Assembly (NCBI GenBank): GCA_947474565.1
Contig: CANJIS010000008.1
Span: 1-64,000 of the forward strand
Direction: 5' to 3'
DNA: 64,000 nt
Source of the DNA: Alphaproteobacteria bacterium
GTDB lineage: Bacteria > Pseudomonadota > Alphaproteobacteria > Micropepsales > Micropepsaceae
In this document: piece by piece, positions 7,263 to 16,757 of the stretch
Layout: the number at the start of each line of letters is the position of its first letter
How positions within the stretch are numbered: the stretch's first letter is position 1
Made by a program: the position numbers and the translations under genes
Notes under the pieces: generated by a model
Seen by the model: only the letters and a program-made list of their open reading frames with translations
What the model was told of the DNA's origin: nothing
The model's database searches: none

Positions 7263-9893
7263 ATGCTCGACAAGACCTTCAATCCCCAGGACGTGGAAAA
7301 GCGGGTTTCCGCCCAATGGCGGGACTCTGGCGCCTTCAGCCCCAGCAAGCCTGGGGCGGAAGCGTTCTCCATTGTCATTCCGCCGCCCAACGTCACCGGG
7401 CGGCTGCATATCGGGCACGCCCTCAACAATACCCTGCAGGACATCCTGATCCGCTTTGAGCGTATGCGCGGCAAGGATGTGTTGTGGCAGCCCGGCACCG
7501 ACCATGCCGGCATCGCCACCCAGTTGATCGTGGAGCGCCAGCTTGCCGAGAAGCAGATGTCGCGCGTCGGTCTGGGCCGCGAAAAATTCCTGGAAGAAGT
7601 TTGGAAGTGGAAAGCCGAATCCGGCGGCGCGATTGTCGAGCAGCAGCATCGTCTGGGCGCCAGCGCCGACTGGAGCCGTGAACGCTTCACGATGGACGAG
7701 GGCCTCAGCCACGCCGTCACCAAAGTGTTCGTCGAGCTGTACGCCCAAGGCCTGATCTACAAAGACAAGCGGCTGGTGAACTGGGATCCGCGCCTGGAAA
7801 CGGCGGTCAGCGACCTGGAAGTCGAAAGCATCGAACTGAAGGGCCATCTCTGGCACATCAAATATCCCATCGAGGATTCCGATCAGTTCATCATCGTCGC
7901 CACCACGCGGCCTGAAACCATGTTTGGCGATACCGCCGTGGCGGTGCATCCGGATGACGAACGCTACAAGGCGCTGGTGGGCAAGCATGTGGTGCTGCCG
8001 CTGACCGGGCGGCTGATCCCCATCGTCGCCGACGAATATTCCGATCCGGAAAAGGGCACCGGTGCGGTCAAGATCACGCCCGGCCATGACTTCAACGACT
8101 TTGAAGTCGGCAAGCGTCACAAGCTGCCGCTGATCAATATCCTCAATCGCAACGGCACGCTGAATGACGAAGTGCCGGCGCCTTATCGCGGCCAGAAAAC
8201 CCATGTGGCGCGGCTCAAGGTCGTGGCTGACCTGGAAAGCGCCGGTCTGCTCGACAAGATCGAACCCATCACCCATGCCGTGCCGCATGACGAAAAAACC
8301 AAGACGGTGGTGCTGGAGCCGTTCCTCACCGAGCAATGGTACCTGAATGTTCAACCGCTGGCCGACAAGGCTATCGCGGCAGTGGAGCAGGGCAAGACCA
8401 AGTTTGTCCCGGAGAATTGGGCCGGGGTTTATTTCAGCTGGATGCGCAACATCCGGCCCTGGTGCATTTCCCGCCAGCTTTGGTGGGGCCATCAGATTCC
8501 GGTCTGGTATGACGCGGACGGCAAAATCTATTGTGCCGAAACCGAAGAGGAAGCCAACGTCCAGGCTGGCGGCAAGCCGCTGACCCGCGACGGCGATGTG
8601 CTGGACACCTGGTTCTCCTCGGCGCTGTGGCCGTTCTCGACCTTGGGCTGGCCGGAAAAGACCTCAGAGATGGATCGCTTCTATCCCACCTCGGTGCTGG
8701 TCACCGGTTTCGATATCATCTTCTTCTGGGTCGCCCGCATGATGATGATGGGCATCCACTTCCTGGGCGATGTGCCGTTTAAGACCGTCTTCATCCATAA
8801 CCGGGTGCTGGACGAACAGGGCGCCAAAATGTCCAAGACCAAGGGCAATGTGGTGGACCCGCTGACTTTGATCGACGAATTCGGTGCCGATGCCTTGCGC
8901 TTTACCCTGGCGCTGGCGGCGGGGCAGAGCCGCGACATGCGTATCGGCCCGACACGGGTGGAGACCAACCGCAATTTCGCGACCAAGCTTTGGAATACCT
9001 CGCGCTTCTGCGAGATGAATGGCTGCGTCACGGTGCCAGGCTTCGATCCCGCCACGGTCGGCCAGACGGTCAACAAGTGGATCGTGACCGAAACCTCCCA
9101 TGCCATATCCAACCTCACGGGCTTGCTGGAAGGCTTGCGTTTCAATGATGCGGCGGGCACCGCCTATCATTTTGTCTATGACATTTTTTGCGACTGGTAT
9201 GTCGAGATCACCAAGCCGATCTTCCAGACCGGCAGCGACGAGGCCAAGGCGGAAACCCGCGCCACCACCGCCTGGGTGCGCGACCAGATCCTGAAGCTGC
9301 TGCATCCCTTCATGCCGTTCATCACGGAAGAATTGTGGGCGCTGACCAGCGAAACCAAGCGCGACACGCTGCTGATTGAAGCGGCGTGGCCGGCGCAGGT
9401 TCAAGTGGCAGGCGGCGATGCCGCCACCGCCGAGATGAATTGGGTAATCGCGCTCATCGCGGGCATTCGGTCTGTGCGCGCGGAAATGAATGTCCCGGCG
9501 GGCGCGAAAATTCCCATGCTTCTCACGGGCGCCAACGCGTCATCGCAAGGCCGCCTGGAACGTAATCGCGATGTGATCCTGTTCCTGGCGAGGTTGAGCT
9601 CGGCAGATAGCGCCGACGCCATTCCCAAAGGCTCGGCGCAGGTGCCGCTGGAAGAAGCCACCATCGCGCTGCCGCTGGGCGATGTCATCGATTTCGCCAA
9701 GGAACGTGCCCGGCTGGAGAAGGACCTGAAAAAGGCCCAGGAAGAAATCGCCCGCTTCGACGCCAAGCTGTCAAACGAGCAGTTCGTCTCCAAGGCGCCG
9801 GAAGAGGTGCTGGCCGAGCAGCGCGAAAAGCGCGCCGAAGCGGCAGCCCTGGCGACGCGGTTGACCGACGCCATCACACGGCTCAGTCATTAA
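7263..9893 (+). CDS. valS: Valyl-tRNA synthetase
   Basis: 876 aa; PPPNVTGRLHIGHALNNT (HIGH), KMSKTKGNVVDP (KMSKS), C-terminal coiled coil. Confidence 0.98.
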   Translation: MLDKTFNPQDVEKRVSAQWRDSGAFSPSKPGAEAFSIVIPPPNVTGRLHIGHALNNTLQDILIRFERMRGKDVLWQPGTDHAGIATQLIVERQLAEKQMSRVGLGREKFLEEVWKWKAESGGAIVEQQHRLGASADWSRERFTMDEGLSHAVTKVFVELYAQGLIYKDKRLVNWDPRLETAVSDLEVESIELKGHLWHIKYPIEDSDQFIIVATTRPETMFGDTAVAVHPDDERYKALVGKHVVLPLTGRLIPIVADEYSDPEKGTGAVKITPGHDFNDFEVGKRHKLPLINILNRNGTLNDEVPAPYRGQKTHVARLKVVADLESAGLLDKIEPITHAVPHDEKTKTVVLEPFLTEQWYLNVQPLADKAIAAVEQGKTKFVPENWAGVYFSWMRNIRPWCISRQLWWGHQIPVWYDADGKIYCAETEEEANVQAGGKPLTRDGDVLDTWFSSALWPFSTLGWPEKTSEMDRFYPTSVLVTGFDIIFFWVARMMMMGIHFLGDVPFKTVFIHNRVLDEQGAKMSKTKGNVVDPLTLIDEFGADALRFTLALAAGQSRDMRIGPTRVETNRNFATKLWNTSRFCEMNGCVTVPGFDPATVGQTVNKWIVTETSHAISNLTGLLEGLRFNDAAGTAYHFVYDIFCDWYVEITKPIFQTGSDEAKAETRATTAWVRDQILKLLHPFMPFITEELWALTSETKRDTLLIEAAWPAQVQVAGGDAATAEMNWVIALIAGIRSVRAEMNVPAGAKIPMLLTGANASSQGRLERNRDVILFLARLSSADSADAIPKGSAQVPLEEATIALPLGDVIDFAKERARLEKDLKKAQEEIARFDAKLSNEQFVSKAPEEVLAEQREKRAEAAALATRLTDAITRLSH

Positions 9894-9999
9894 CAATCGT
9901 CCCCTGAAAATATCGTACACAGATCATCAGTGTATGGAGCACTGATTCGCGCCTTGGTGCGGGTCCATACCAAACGGAAATTACGCCGGGGGAGAAATC

Positions 10000-10293
10000 A
10001 TGCGTCATTTTGAAAGTGCAATTGCCGCCCTGTTTATTCTGGGCCTGGGCACCATTCCGGCTGCCGCCGACGCGTGCAGCGGCAAGGATCATTACATCGG
10101 CACGGGCGTGGGCGCGGTTGCCGGCGGCCTTGCGGCGGGCCTGGCTTCCAAGGATGTCGCAGTCGGCCTGGCCGGCGCGGCGGTCGGCGGGTTTGCCGGC
10201 AATTATGCCGAGCGGTCCATGGATTGTGCGGCGCACGATTCCAAAGGCACAGCGAACAAGCCCAAAGCCAAGAAAAAGGTCGCGCGCAAATAG
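10000..10293 (+). CDS. Secreted glycine-zipper protein
   Basis: Signal peptide; ACSGKDHYIGTGVGAVAGGLAAGLASKDVAVGLAGAAVGGFAGNYAERSMDC. Confidence 0.7.
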   Translation: MRHFESAIAALFILGLGTIPAAADACSGKDHYIGTGVGAVAGGLAAGLASKDVAVGLAGAAVGGFAGNYAERSMDCAAHDSKGTANKPKAKKKVARK

Positions 10294-10358
10294 CGCCTAC
10301 TGGTTGCAGATAAAGGGCATCGTCCCCAAATAGGCACATTCGCTATTTGGAGTTTTCG

Positions 10359-11411
10359 ATGCCCACCTTGTTCGACCCCATTAAGCTGGGGGCCTTGTCT
10401 CTGCCCAGCCGTATCATCATGGCGCCGCTGACCCGTAGCCGCGCTCATCCCGATACCCGCGTGCCGTCTGATCTGGCGGTGGAATATTACCGCCAGCGCG
10501 CCGGGGCCGGTCTCATTATCACCGAAGCCACCAGCGTCACGCCGATGGGCGTGGGCTATGCCGCTACACCCGGCATCTGGTCTGACGAACAGACCGAAGG
10601 CTGGAAGAACGTCACGCGCACGGTCCATGAAGCGGGCGGGCGCATTGTTTTGCAGCTTTGGCACGTCGGCCGCATTTCCGACCCCTTGTTCCTGGATGGC
10701 GCGCTGCCGGTGGCGCCCAGCGCCATCAAGCCGGCAGGCCATGTCTCCCTGGTTCGCCCGCAAAAAGAGTATGTCACCCCACGCGCCCTGTCGCTGGATG
10801 AGATTCCCGGTGTGATCGCCGCATACCGCAAGGGCGCCGAGAATGCCAAGAAAGCCGGTTTTGATGGCGTGGAGATTCACGGCGCCAATGGCTATCTGCT
10901 GGACCAGTTCCTGCAGGACAAGACCAACCATCGCAGTGACGCCTATGGCGGTTCGCTGGAAAATCGCGCCCGGCTGATGCTGGAAGTCACCGATGCCGTG
11001 ATTGATGTGTGGGGCGGGACCCGCGTTGGCATGCATCTGGCCCCGCGCGGCGACTCGCACGATATGGGCGACAGCGACCTGCGCACGACCTTTACCTATG
11101 TGGCGCGGGAATTGGGCAAGCGCGGTTTGGCCTTTATCGCCACCCGCGAAAAGCTGGGCCCCGATTCCATCGGCCCTGCGATCAAGGATGCGTTCGGCGG
11201 CCCCTTGATTGCCAATGAAGGCTTCGACCAGAAAAACGCGGAGCAGATCCTGGAAGCGGGCAAGGCCGATGCCGTGGCTTTCGGCAAACTGTTCATCGCC
11301 AATCCCGATCTGCCGCAGCGATTCGCCAAAGCCGCGCCGCTCAATCCCTGGGATAGCGCGACTTTCTATAGCGGCGGCGCCAAAGGTTACACTGACTACC
11401 CGGCGCTTTAG
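10359..11411 (+). CDS. nemA: Old Yellow Enzyme family alkene reductase
   Basis: MPTLFDPIKLGALSLPSRIIMAPLTRSRA, QLWHVGRIS, GFDGVEIHGANGYLLDQFLQDKTNHRSDAYGGSLENRARL. Confidence 0.93.
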   Translation: MPTLFDPIKLGALSLPSRIIMAPLTRSRAHPDTRVPSDLAVEYYRQRAGAGLIITEATSVTPMGVGYAATPGIWSDEQTEGWKNVTRTVHEAGGRIVLQLWHVGRISDPLFLDGALPVAPSAIKPAGHVSLVRPQKEYVTPRALSLDEIPGVIAAYRKGAENAKKAGFDGVEIHGANGYLLDQFLQDKTNHRSDAYGGSLENRARLMLEVTDAVIDVWGGTRVGMHLAPRGDSHDMGDSDLRTTFTYVARELGKRGLAFIATREKLGPDSIGPAIKDAFGGPLIANEGFDQKNAEQILEAGKADAVAFGKLFIANPDLPQRFAKAAPLNPWDSATFYSGGAKGYTDYPAL

Positions 11412-11487
11412 GAACAAACACACCGCAGCGCCGTTGTTACTCCGTGTTTCGGCCCTCACACCCATTTACGGGGCCAAGGAGAACAGA

Positions 11488-11799
11488 ATGAATCGCTTCG
11501 GAAAACTGATTGCCGCCACGGTGATCGCGCTGGGCGCGGGCAATGTTGCGGCCTATGCGGATGGCTGCAGCGGCCGTGACCACAACGACGCCACCGCCCT
11601 GGGCGCTGTGGGCGGCGGTCTGATCGGTGGCCTGGGTACCAAAAGCGTGGCTGGCGGTGTCGCCGGTGCTGTCGTGGGTGGCCTGGCGGGTAACGCCATC
11701 GCCCGTAACAATGACTGCAATCGTGCCGCGCCGCGCCATGAACGCGAGCGCTATTCCTATCGGGATCGCCGTGGCCGTCTGCACTACGGTTATCGCTAA
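11488..11799 (+). CDS. Secreted glycine-zipper protein, paralogue of 10000-10293
   Basis: MNRFGKLIAATVIALGAGNVAAYADGCSGRDHNDATALGAVGGGLIGGLGTKSVAGGVAGAVVGGLAGNAIARNNDC. Confidence 0.72.
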   Translation: MNRFGKLIAATVIALGAGNVAAYADGCSGRDHNDATALGAVGGGLIGGLGTKSVAGGVAGAVVGGLAGNAIARNNDCNRAAPRHERERYSYRDRRGRLHYGYR

Positions 11800-11820
11800 C
11801 ATTTGAGCGCCAATGAGACG

Positions 11821-11849
11821 GCCCGGAGGCTGCGGCCTCCGGGCTTTTT
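11821..11849 (+). terminator. Rho-independent terminator
   Basis: GCCCGGAGGC-TGCG-GCCTCCGGGC-TTTTT. Confidence 0.88.
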
Positions 11850-11934
11850 CATGCCCGCTCTGCAGATTTTCCGGCTTGCTGGGGGCAGGGGGCGGAGGCC
11901 ATAGTCCGCCACCTTTTCCAGCGGATAAGCCTTC

Positions 11935-13650
11935 ATGACCAAGTTCGACAAATCCCGCCTGCCCAGCCGCCATGTCACGGAAGGGCACTCCCGGGCGCCG
12001 CACCGGTCCTACCTTTACGCCATGGGCCTGACCGAGGCGGAAATCCACCAGCCGCTGGTGGGTGTGGCGAGCTGCTGGAATGAAGCGGCGCCCTGCAACA
12101 TTGCCCTGATGCGCCAGGCCCAGTCGGCCAAGAAGGGCGTGAAAGAAAACGGCGGCACGCCGCGCGAATTCTGCACCATCACCGTCACCGACGGCATCGC
12201 CATGGGCCATGAAGGCATGCGCTCGTCGCTGGTGTCGCGCGAAGTGATCGCGGATTCAGTGGAGCTGACCATGCGCGGTCATTCCTATGATGCGCTGGTG
12301 GGGCTGGCGGGCTGCGACAAGTCCCTGCCGGGCATGATGATGGCGATGCTGCGCCTGAATGTGCCGTCGGTGTTTCTGTATGGCGGTTCGATCATGCCGG
12401 GCCGCTATCAGAACCGTGATGTCACCGTTGTCGATGTGTTCGAAGGCGTGGGCCAGCATTCCGCCGGCAAAATGCCGGAAAGCGAATTGTGCCTGCTGGA
12501 AAAAGTCGCATGCCCCGGTGCGGGTGCCTGCGGCGGCCAGTTCACCGCCAACACCATGGCCTGTGTCGCGGAAGCTATCGGCCTGGCGCTGCCATACAGC
12601 AGCGGCCCGCCGGCCGTGATTTTGGAGCGCGATGATTTCGCGCTGAAGGCGGGGCAGGCGGTGATGAACCTGCTGGCCAAGAATCTGCGCCCCCGTGACA
12701 TCGTTACAATCAAGAGCCTTGAGAATGCCGCCCGCATCGTGGCGGCGTCCGGCGGCTCGACCAATGCGGCGCTGCATCTGCCTGCCATGGCCAATGAGGC
12801 CGGCATCAAATTCGACCTGTTCGATGTGGCGGCGATTTTCAAAAGCACGCCTTACATCGCTTCCATGAAGCCGGGCGGAAAATATGTCGCCAAGGATATG
12901 TGGGAAGCGGGCGGCGTGCCGATGCTGATGCGCTCGCTGATGGATGCCGGGTTGCTGCATGGCGAATGCGTGACCGTGACCGGCAAGACCATCGCGGAAA
13001 ATCTGAAAGACATTAAGTTCAATCCCGACCAGAAGGTCATCGTCTCGGTGGACAAGGCGTTTTCGCCCACCGGCGGCGTGGTCGGGCTGAAAGGCAATCT
13101 CGCCCCTGAAGGCGCTATCGTGAAGATCGCGGGCCTCAAGCACGTCAAGCACAAGGGCCCGGCCCGGGTGTTTGATTGCGAAGAGGATTGCTTCGATTTC
13201 GTCCAGGCGCGCCGTTATCAGGAAGGCGATGTGCTGGTGATCCGCTGGGAAGGGCCCAAGGGCGGTCCCGGCATGCGCGAAATGCTGTCTACCACCGCCG
13301 CGCTATATGGCCAGGGCGTGGAGAATATCGCACTCCTCACTGACGGACGTTTCTCCGGCGGTACGCGCGGCCTTTGCGTCGGCCATGTCGGGCCGGAAGC
13401 GGCTGATATGGGCCCGATCGGTCTGCTCAAGGATGGCGACATCATCACCATCGACGCGGATACCGGCGAATTGTCGGTGGCGCTGTCGGATGCCGAGCTG
13501 GCGGAACGCAAAAAAACCTTCAAGCCGAAAGCGCCCGGTTACAAGACCGGCGCCCTGGCCCGCTACGCCAAGAATGTCGGCCCGGCTCGCGATGGCGCGG
13601 TGACGACGGCAGGCGCGGACCAAGAGGTTCGTTGTTACGCAGACATTTAA
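11935..13650 (+). CDS. ilvD: Dihydroxy-acid dehydratase
   Basis: 571 aa; [61 protein letters not shown]. Confidence 0.96.
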   Translation: MTKFDKSRLPSRHVTEGHSRAPHRSYLYAMGLTEAEIHQPLVGVASCWNEAAPCNIALMRQAQSAKKGVKENGGTPREFCTITVTDGIAMGHEGMRSSLVSREVIADSVELTMRGHSYDALVGLAGCDKSLPGMMMAMLRLNVPSVFLYGGSIMPGRYQNRDVTVVDVFEGVGQHSAGKMPESELCLLEKVACPGAGACGGQFTANTMACVAEAIGLALPYSSGPPAVILERDDFALKAGQAVMNLLAKNLRPRDIVTIKSLENAARIVAASGGSTNAALHLPAMANEAGIKFDLFDVAAIFKSTPYIASMKPGGKYVAKDMWEAGGVPMLMRSLMDAGLLHGECVTVTGKTIAENLKDIKFNPDQKVIVSVDKAFSPTGGVVGLKGNLAPEGAIVKIAGLKHVKHKGPARVFDCEEDCFDFVQARRYQEGDVLVIRWEGPKGGPGMREMLSTTAALYGQGVENIALLTDGRFSGGTRGLCVGHVGPEAADMGPIGLLKDGDIITIDADTGELSVALSDAELAERKKTFKPKAPGYKTGALARYAKNVGPARDGAVTTAGADQEVRCYADI

Positions 13651-13756
13651 GGCGCCTGCCGATTCTTTTTGGTCGCGCAGCCGACGGCTTCGCTTTGCTC
13701 GCCTGCCTGTCGCTCCTGGCGCGGACCAGGAAGTGCGCTGCTACGCGGATATCTGA
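13612..13756 (+). repeat. Duplicated ilvD 3' end (two copies 106 bp apart, both encoding [12 protein letters not shown]-stop)
   Basis: Copy 1 13612-13650 GGCGCGGACCAAGAGGTTCGTTGTTACGCAGACATTTAA; copy 2 13718-13756 GGCGCGGACCAGGAAGTGCGCTGCTACGCGGATATCTGA. Confidence 0.92.
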
Positions 13757-13802
13757 GAAGTCTCAGGTTCAGGCGGGTTTGCGCGCCGCCTGGACTAGGG
13801 AT

Positions 13803-13892
13803 TGGCGGACAGGGTGAGATTCGAACTCACGGTGAGCTTTCACCCACGGCGGTTTTCAAGACCGCTGCCTTAAACCACTCGGCCACCTGTCC
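13803..13892 (-). tRNA. tRNA-Ser (TGA)
   Basis: Minus strand GGACAGGTGGCCGAGTGGTTTAAGGCAGCGGTCTTGAAAACCGCCGTGGGTGAAAGCTCACCGTGAGTTCGAATCTCACCCTGTCCGCCA; long variable arm, anticodon TGA. Confidence 0.97.
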
Positions 13893-14012
13893 TTAAATGG
13901 AACCATTATGGGAGCCGCGCACTCCCTGCAATGAATTTAAGTGCCTAAATGCTTTGCGCTTTTGGCTCCGGGGTTTAGCTTCGCAACAACCTGTTTTTCG
14001 ATTCGGAGCGGG

Positions 14013-14960
14013 ATGCTTTTTTACCGTCAAGCCCTGCGATTTACGGCCATGTCCGGCTTGATGCTGCTGGCCGCCTGCTCGGGCAGGCGGGCGCCGCCAC
14101 CGCGCATGGTGGCAGACAACGCGGTCCAGGTGCCGCCCAATGCCGGGGTCTACAAGGTCGGCCAGCCCTATCAGATCGACAGTGTCTGGTACTATCCGCG
14201 CGAACAGCTGGATTATGACGAGACCGGCATCGCCTCCTGGTATGGGCCGGACTTCTACGGCAAATCCACCGCCAACGGCGAAATCTATGACGGCAACCAG
14301 CTTACCGCCGCCCACAAGACCTTGCCCTTGCCGGTCAATGTGCGGGTGACCAATCTGGACAATGGCAGATCCCTTATCGTGCGGGTCAATGACCGGGGCC
14401 CTTATGCGCGCGGCCGCATTATCGATCTGTCGCGCAAGGCGGCGGAGCTGCTGGATGTGGTGCGGGTCGGCACCGCCAAGGTGCGCGTGACGTATCTGGG
14501 CCGCGCCGATTTGAACGGCAAGCCGCCGCAGAACACCCCGCCGGAAATTGCCAATGCCCTGCCGGCGGTGCCGTCGGGCGGCGTGAACGCCCAGGCGCTC
14601 AATATCGTGCCCGGTGTGCCGGTAGCCCCGCCGGTGACGGCTGTGCCGTTGCCCGCGCCGCCGCCTTCGCCGCCGGTGCAAATGTCATCCAATGAGCCCA
14701 CCGGCAAGGTGGATAAAGTTCCGGTGCCGGCCGCGCCCCGCATCTATGTTCAGGTCGGCGCCTTCAGCAATCAGGAAAATGCCCGCCGCCTGATGAACAG
14801 CCTGGGCGGGGACCTGCATATTTCCACGCTTCAACGGGGCGGCCAGACGCTTTATAGAGTCCGTACCGGCCCGCTGAGTTCGGTGCAGGATGCCGACGCC
14901 GCCATGTCGCGCATTACCCGCGCGGGCAGCAGCGACGCCCAGATCATTGTCGATCAATAG
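14013..14960 (+). CDS. rlpA: Septal ring lytic transglycosylase RlpA-family lipoprotein with SPOR domain
   Basis: Lipobox LLAAC; DPBB core TGIASWYGPDFYGKSTANGEIYD...RSLIVRVNDRGPYARGRIIDLS; C-term SPOR IYVQVGAFSNQENARRL. Confidence 0.9.
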   Translation: MLFYRQALRFTAMSGLMLLAACSGRRAPPPRMVADNAVQVPPNAGVYKVGQPYQIDSVWYYPREQLDYDETGIASWYGPDFYGKSTANGEIYDGNQLTAAHKTLPLPVNVRVTNLDNGRSLIVRVNDRGPYARGRIIDLSRKAAELLDVVRVGTAKVRVTYLGRADLNGKPPQNTPPEIANALPAVPSGGVNAQALNIVPGVPVAPPVTAVPLPAPPPSPPVQMSSNEPTGKVDKVPVPAAPRIYVQVGAFSNQENARRLMNSLGGDLHISTLQRGGQTLYRVRTGPLSSVQDADAAMSRITRAGSSDAQIIVDQ

Positions 14961-14981
14961 CAGCAACATCACGGAGCCTTC

Positions 14982-16118
14982 ATGCGCCGCTTTCTGCTTT
15001 CCCTGACCTTTCTGGCATTCGCCGCGGCGCCGGCTTTTGCCGCCATGGACACCAGTGCGGAACACGCGCTGCTGATGGACGCCAACACCGGCCAGGTGCT
15101 GTGGGAGAAGGATGGCCTGACGGCGATGCCGCCGGCCTCCATGTCCAAGCTGATGACGCTGGAAGTTCTGTTCCAGCGCCTGAAGGACGGACGGGTCAAG
15201 CTGACCGATACATTCCCGGTCTCTGAGCGCGCCTGGCGCACCCAGGGCTCGAAAATGTTCGTGGAGCTGGGATCACGCATCTCGGTGGAAGACCTGATCC
15301 GCGGCATCATCATTCAGTCCGGTAACGACGCCTGCATCGTAGTGTCGGAAGGCGTGGGCGGCACGGTGGAGAATTTCGTGGCGATGATGAACGCCCGCGC
15401 CAAGCAGCTGGGGCTTGCGCAATCCACCTTCGTCAATCCCGATGGCTTGCCCGATCCGGATGGCCAGCTGATGAGCGCGCTCGATCTGGCCAAGCTGTCG
15501 CGTCACCTGATCAACGACTATCCCGCCCTTTATCACTACTTCAGTGAGAAGAGCTTTACCTGGCACAATATCAACCAGCCCAACCGCGATCTTGTGATCG
15601 GACAGTTGGAAGGCGCCGATGGGCTCAAGACCGGTCACACCGATGCCGCCGGTTACGGCATCACCATCTCAGCCAAGCGCGGCGCGCAGCGGCTGATCTT
15701 GGTGTTGAACGGGCTGCGCTATCCGCAATACAAGAATGATTACTTTCCCAATATCCGCCGCGCCGAGGAAGCCAGCCGGGTGATGGACATGGCGTTCCGC
15801 GAATTCCGTTCTTATGCGATCTTCAAGTCCGGGCAGGTGGTGGGCACCGCAACGGTGGCGGATGGCGCGCAGCCCACTGTGCCGGTGCGGGTACAGCAGC
15901 CGCTGGCCCTGACCATGGAAGTGGATGCGCGCAACTCGCTTAAGACGGTGGTGAAGATTGATCCCGATCTGACCGCGCCGATCACGGCCGGGCAACGGGT
16001 CGGCACAGCCACGGTCACGGCGCCGCGCTTTCCCGGGGCCACGGTGCCGGTCTATGCCGCCGCCGATGTCAACCGCGCCAGCATCTTCCAACGCCTTATG
16101 AGCATGATCCGGAAGTAA
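14982..16118 (+). CDS. dacF: D-alanyl-D-alanine carboxypeptidase (peptidase S11)
   Basis: PPASMSKLMTLEVLF (SxxK), IIQSGNDACIVVSEGVGG (SGN), DGLKTGHTDAAGYG (KTG). Confidence 0.93.
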   Translation: MRRFLLSLTFLAFAAAPAFAAMDTSAEHALLMDANTGQVLWEKDGLTAMPPASMSKLMTLEVLFQRLKDGRVKLTDTFPVSERAWRTQGSKMFVELGSRISVEDLIRGIIIQSGNDACIVVSEGVGGTVENFVAMMNARAKQLGLAQSTFVNPDGLPDPDGQLMSALDLAKLSRHLINDYPALYHYFSEKSFTWHNINQPNRDLVIGQLEGADGLKTGHTDAAGYGITISAKRGAQRLILVLNGLRYPQYKNDYFPNIRRAEEASRVMDMAFREFRSYAIFKSGQVVGTATVADGAQPTVPVRVQQPLALTMEVDARNSLKTVVKIDPDLTAPITAGQRVGTATVTAPRFPGATVPVYAAADVNRASIFQRLMSMIRK

Positions 16119-16124
16119 TCGGCG

Positions 16125-16751
16125 ATGACGGGGCGTTTCATAACCCTGGAAGGCGGCGAGGGGGCGGGCAAGTCCACCCAGATAAAGCGGCTTGCCGCCG
16201 CGCTGGAAAAGAAGGGCCTCACGGTTGTCACCACCCGCGAGCCTGGCGGCTCGCCGGGCGCGGAAGAAATTCGTGCGCTGCTGGTGCAGGGCGAACCGTG
16301 CCGTTGGGATGCGCTGACCGAGACGATGTTGATCTATGCCGCCCGCGCCGATCACGTGAAGCGCACCATCGGTCCGGCCTTGGTCGCCAACAAATGGGTG
16401 ATCAGCGACCGCTTCAACGATTCCAGCTTCGCCTATCAGGGCGTGGGGCGCGGACTGCCGCGGGAGTTTATCCGCCGCATCGATTCCATCGTGCTGGATG
16501 ACTTTAGCCCCGACCTCACCCTGATTTTGGATCTGGATGTGGAGATTGGCCTGAAGCGCGCCGGTGCGCGGGGCGGGGCGGAGCAGCGCTTCGAGAATTT
16601 CGACAAGGATTTTCATCAAAGGCTGCGCCAGGCCTTTTTGGATATCGCCGCGCGCAGCCCCGACCGCTGTGTGGTGATTGACGCAAACCAGAGTGAAGAC
16701 CAGGTCGCGGCGGCGATTTGGTCCGCCACGCAGAAGCATTTCAGTCTATAA
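16125..16751 (+). CDS. tmk: Thymidylate kinase
   Basis: FITLEGGEGAGKSTQIKRLA, TREPGGSPGAEEIR, DRFNDSSFAYQGVGRGL. Confidence 0.96.
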   Translation: MTGRFITLEGGEGAGKSTQIKRLAAALEKKGLTVVTTREPGGSPGAEEIRALLVQGEPCRWDALTETMLIYAARADHVKRTIGPALVANKWVISDRFNDSSFAYQGVGRGLPREFIRRIDSIVLDDFSPDLTLILDLDVEIGLKRAGARGGAEQRFENFDKDFHQRLRQAFLDIAARSPDRCVVIDANQSEDQVAAAIWSATQKHFSL

Positions 16752-16757
16752 GACGTC

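Noticed and set aside
13803-13892. Integrated island at tRNA-Ser
   Set aside because: No integrase, no att-like repeat of the tRNA 3' end, and normal housekeeping genes on both sides; only the small ilvD duplication nearby is anomalous.
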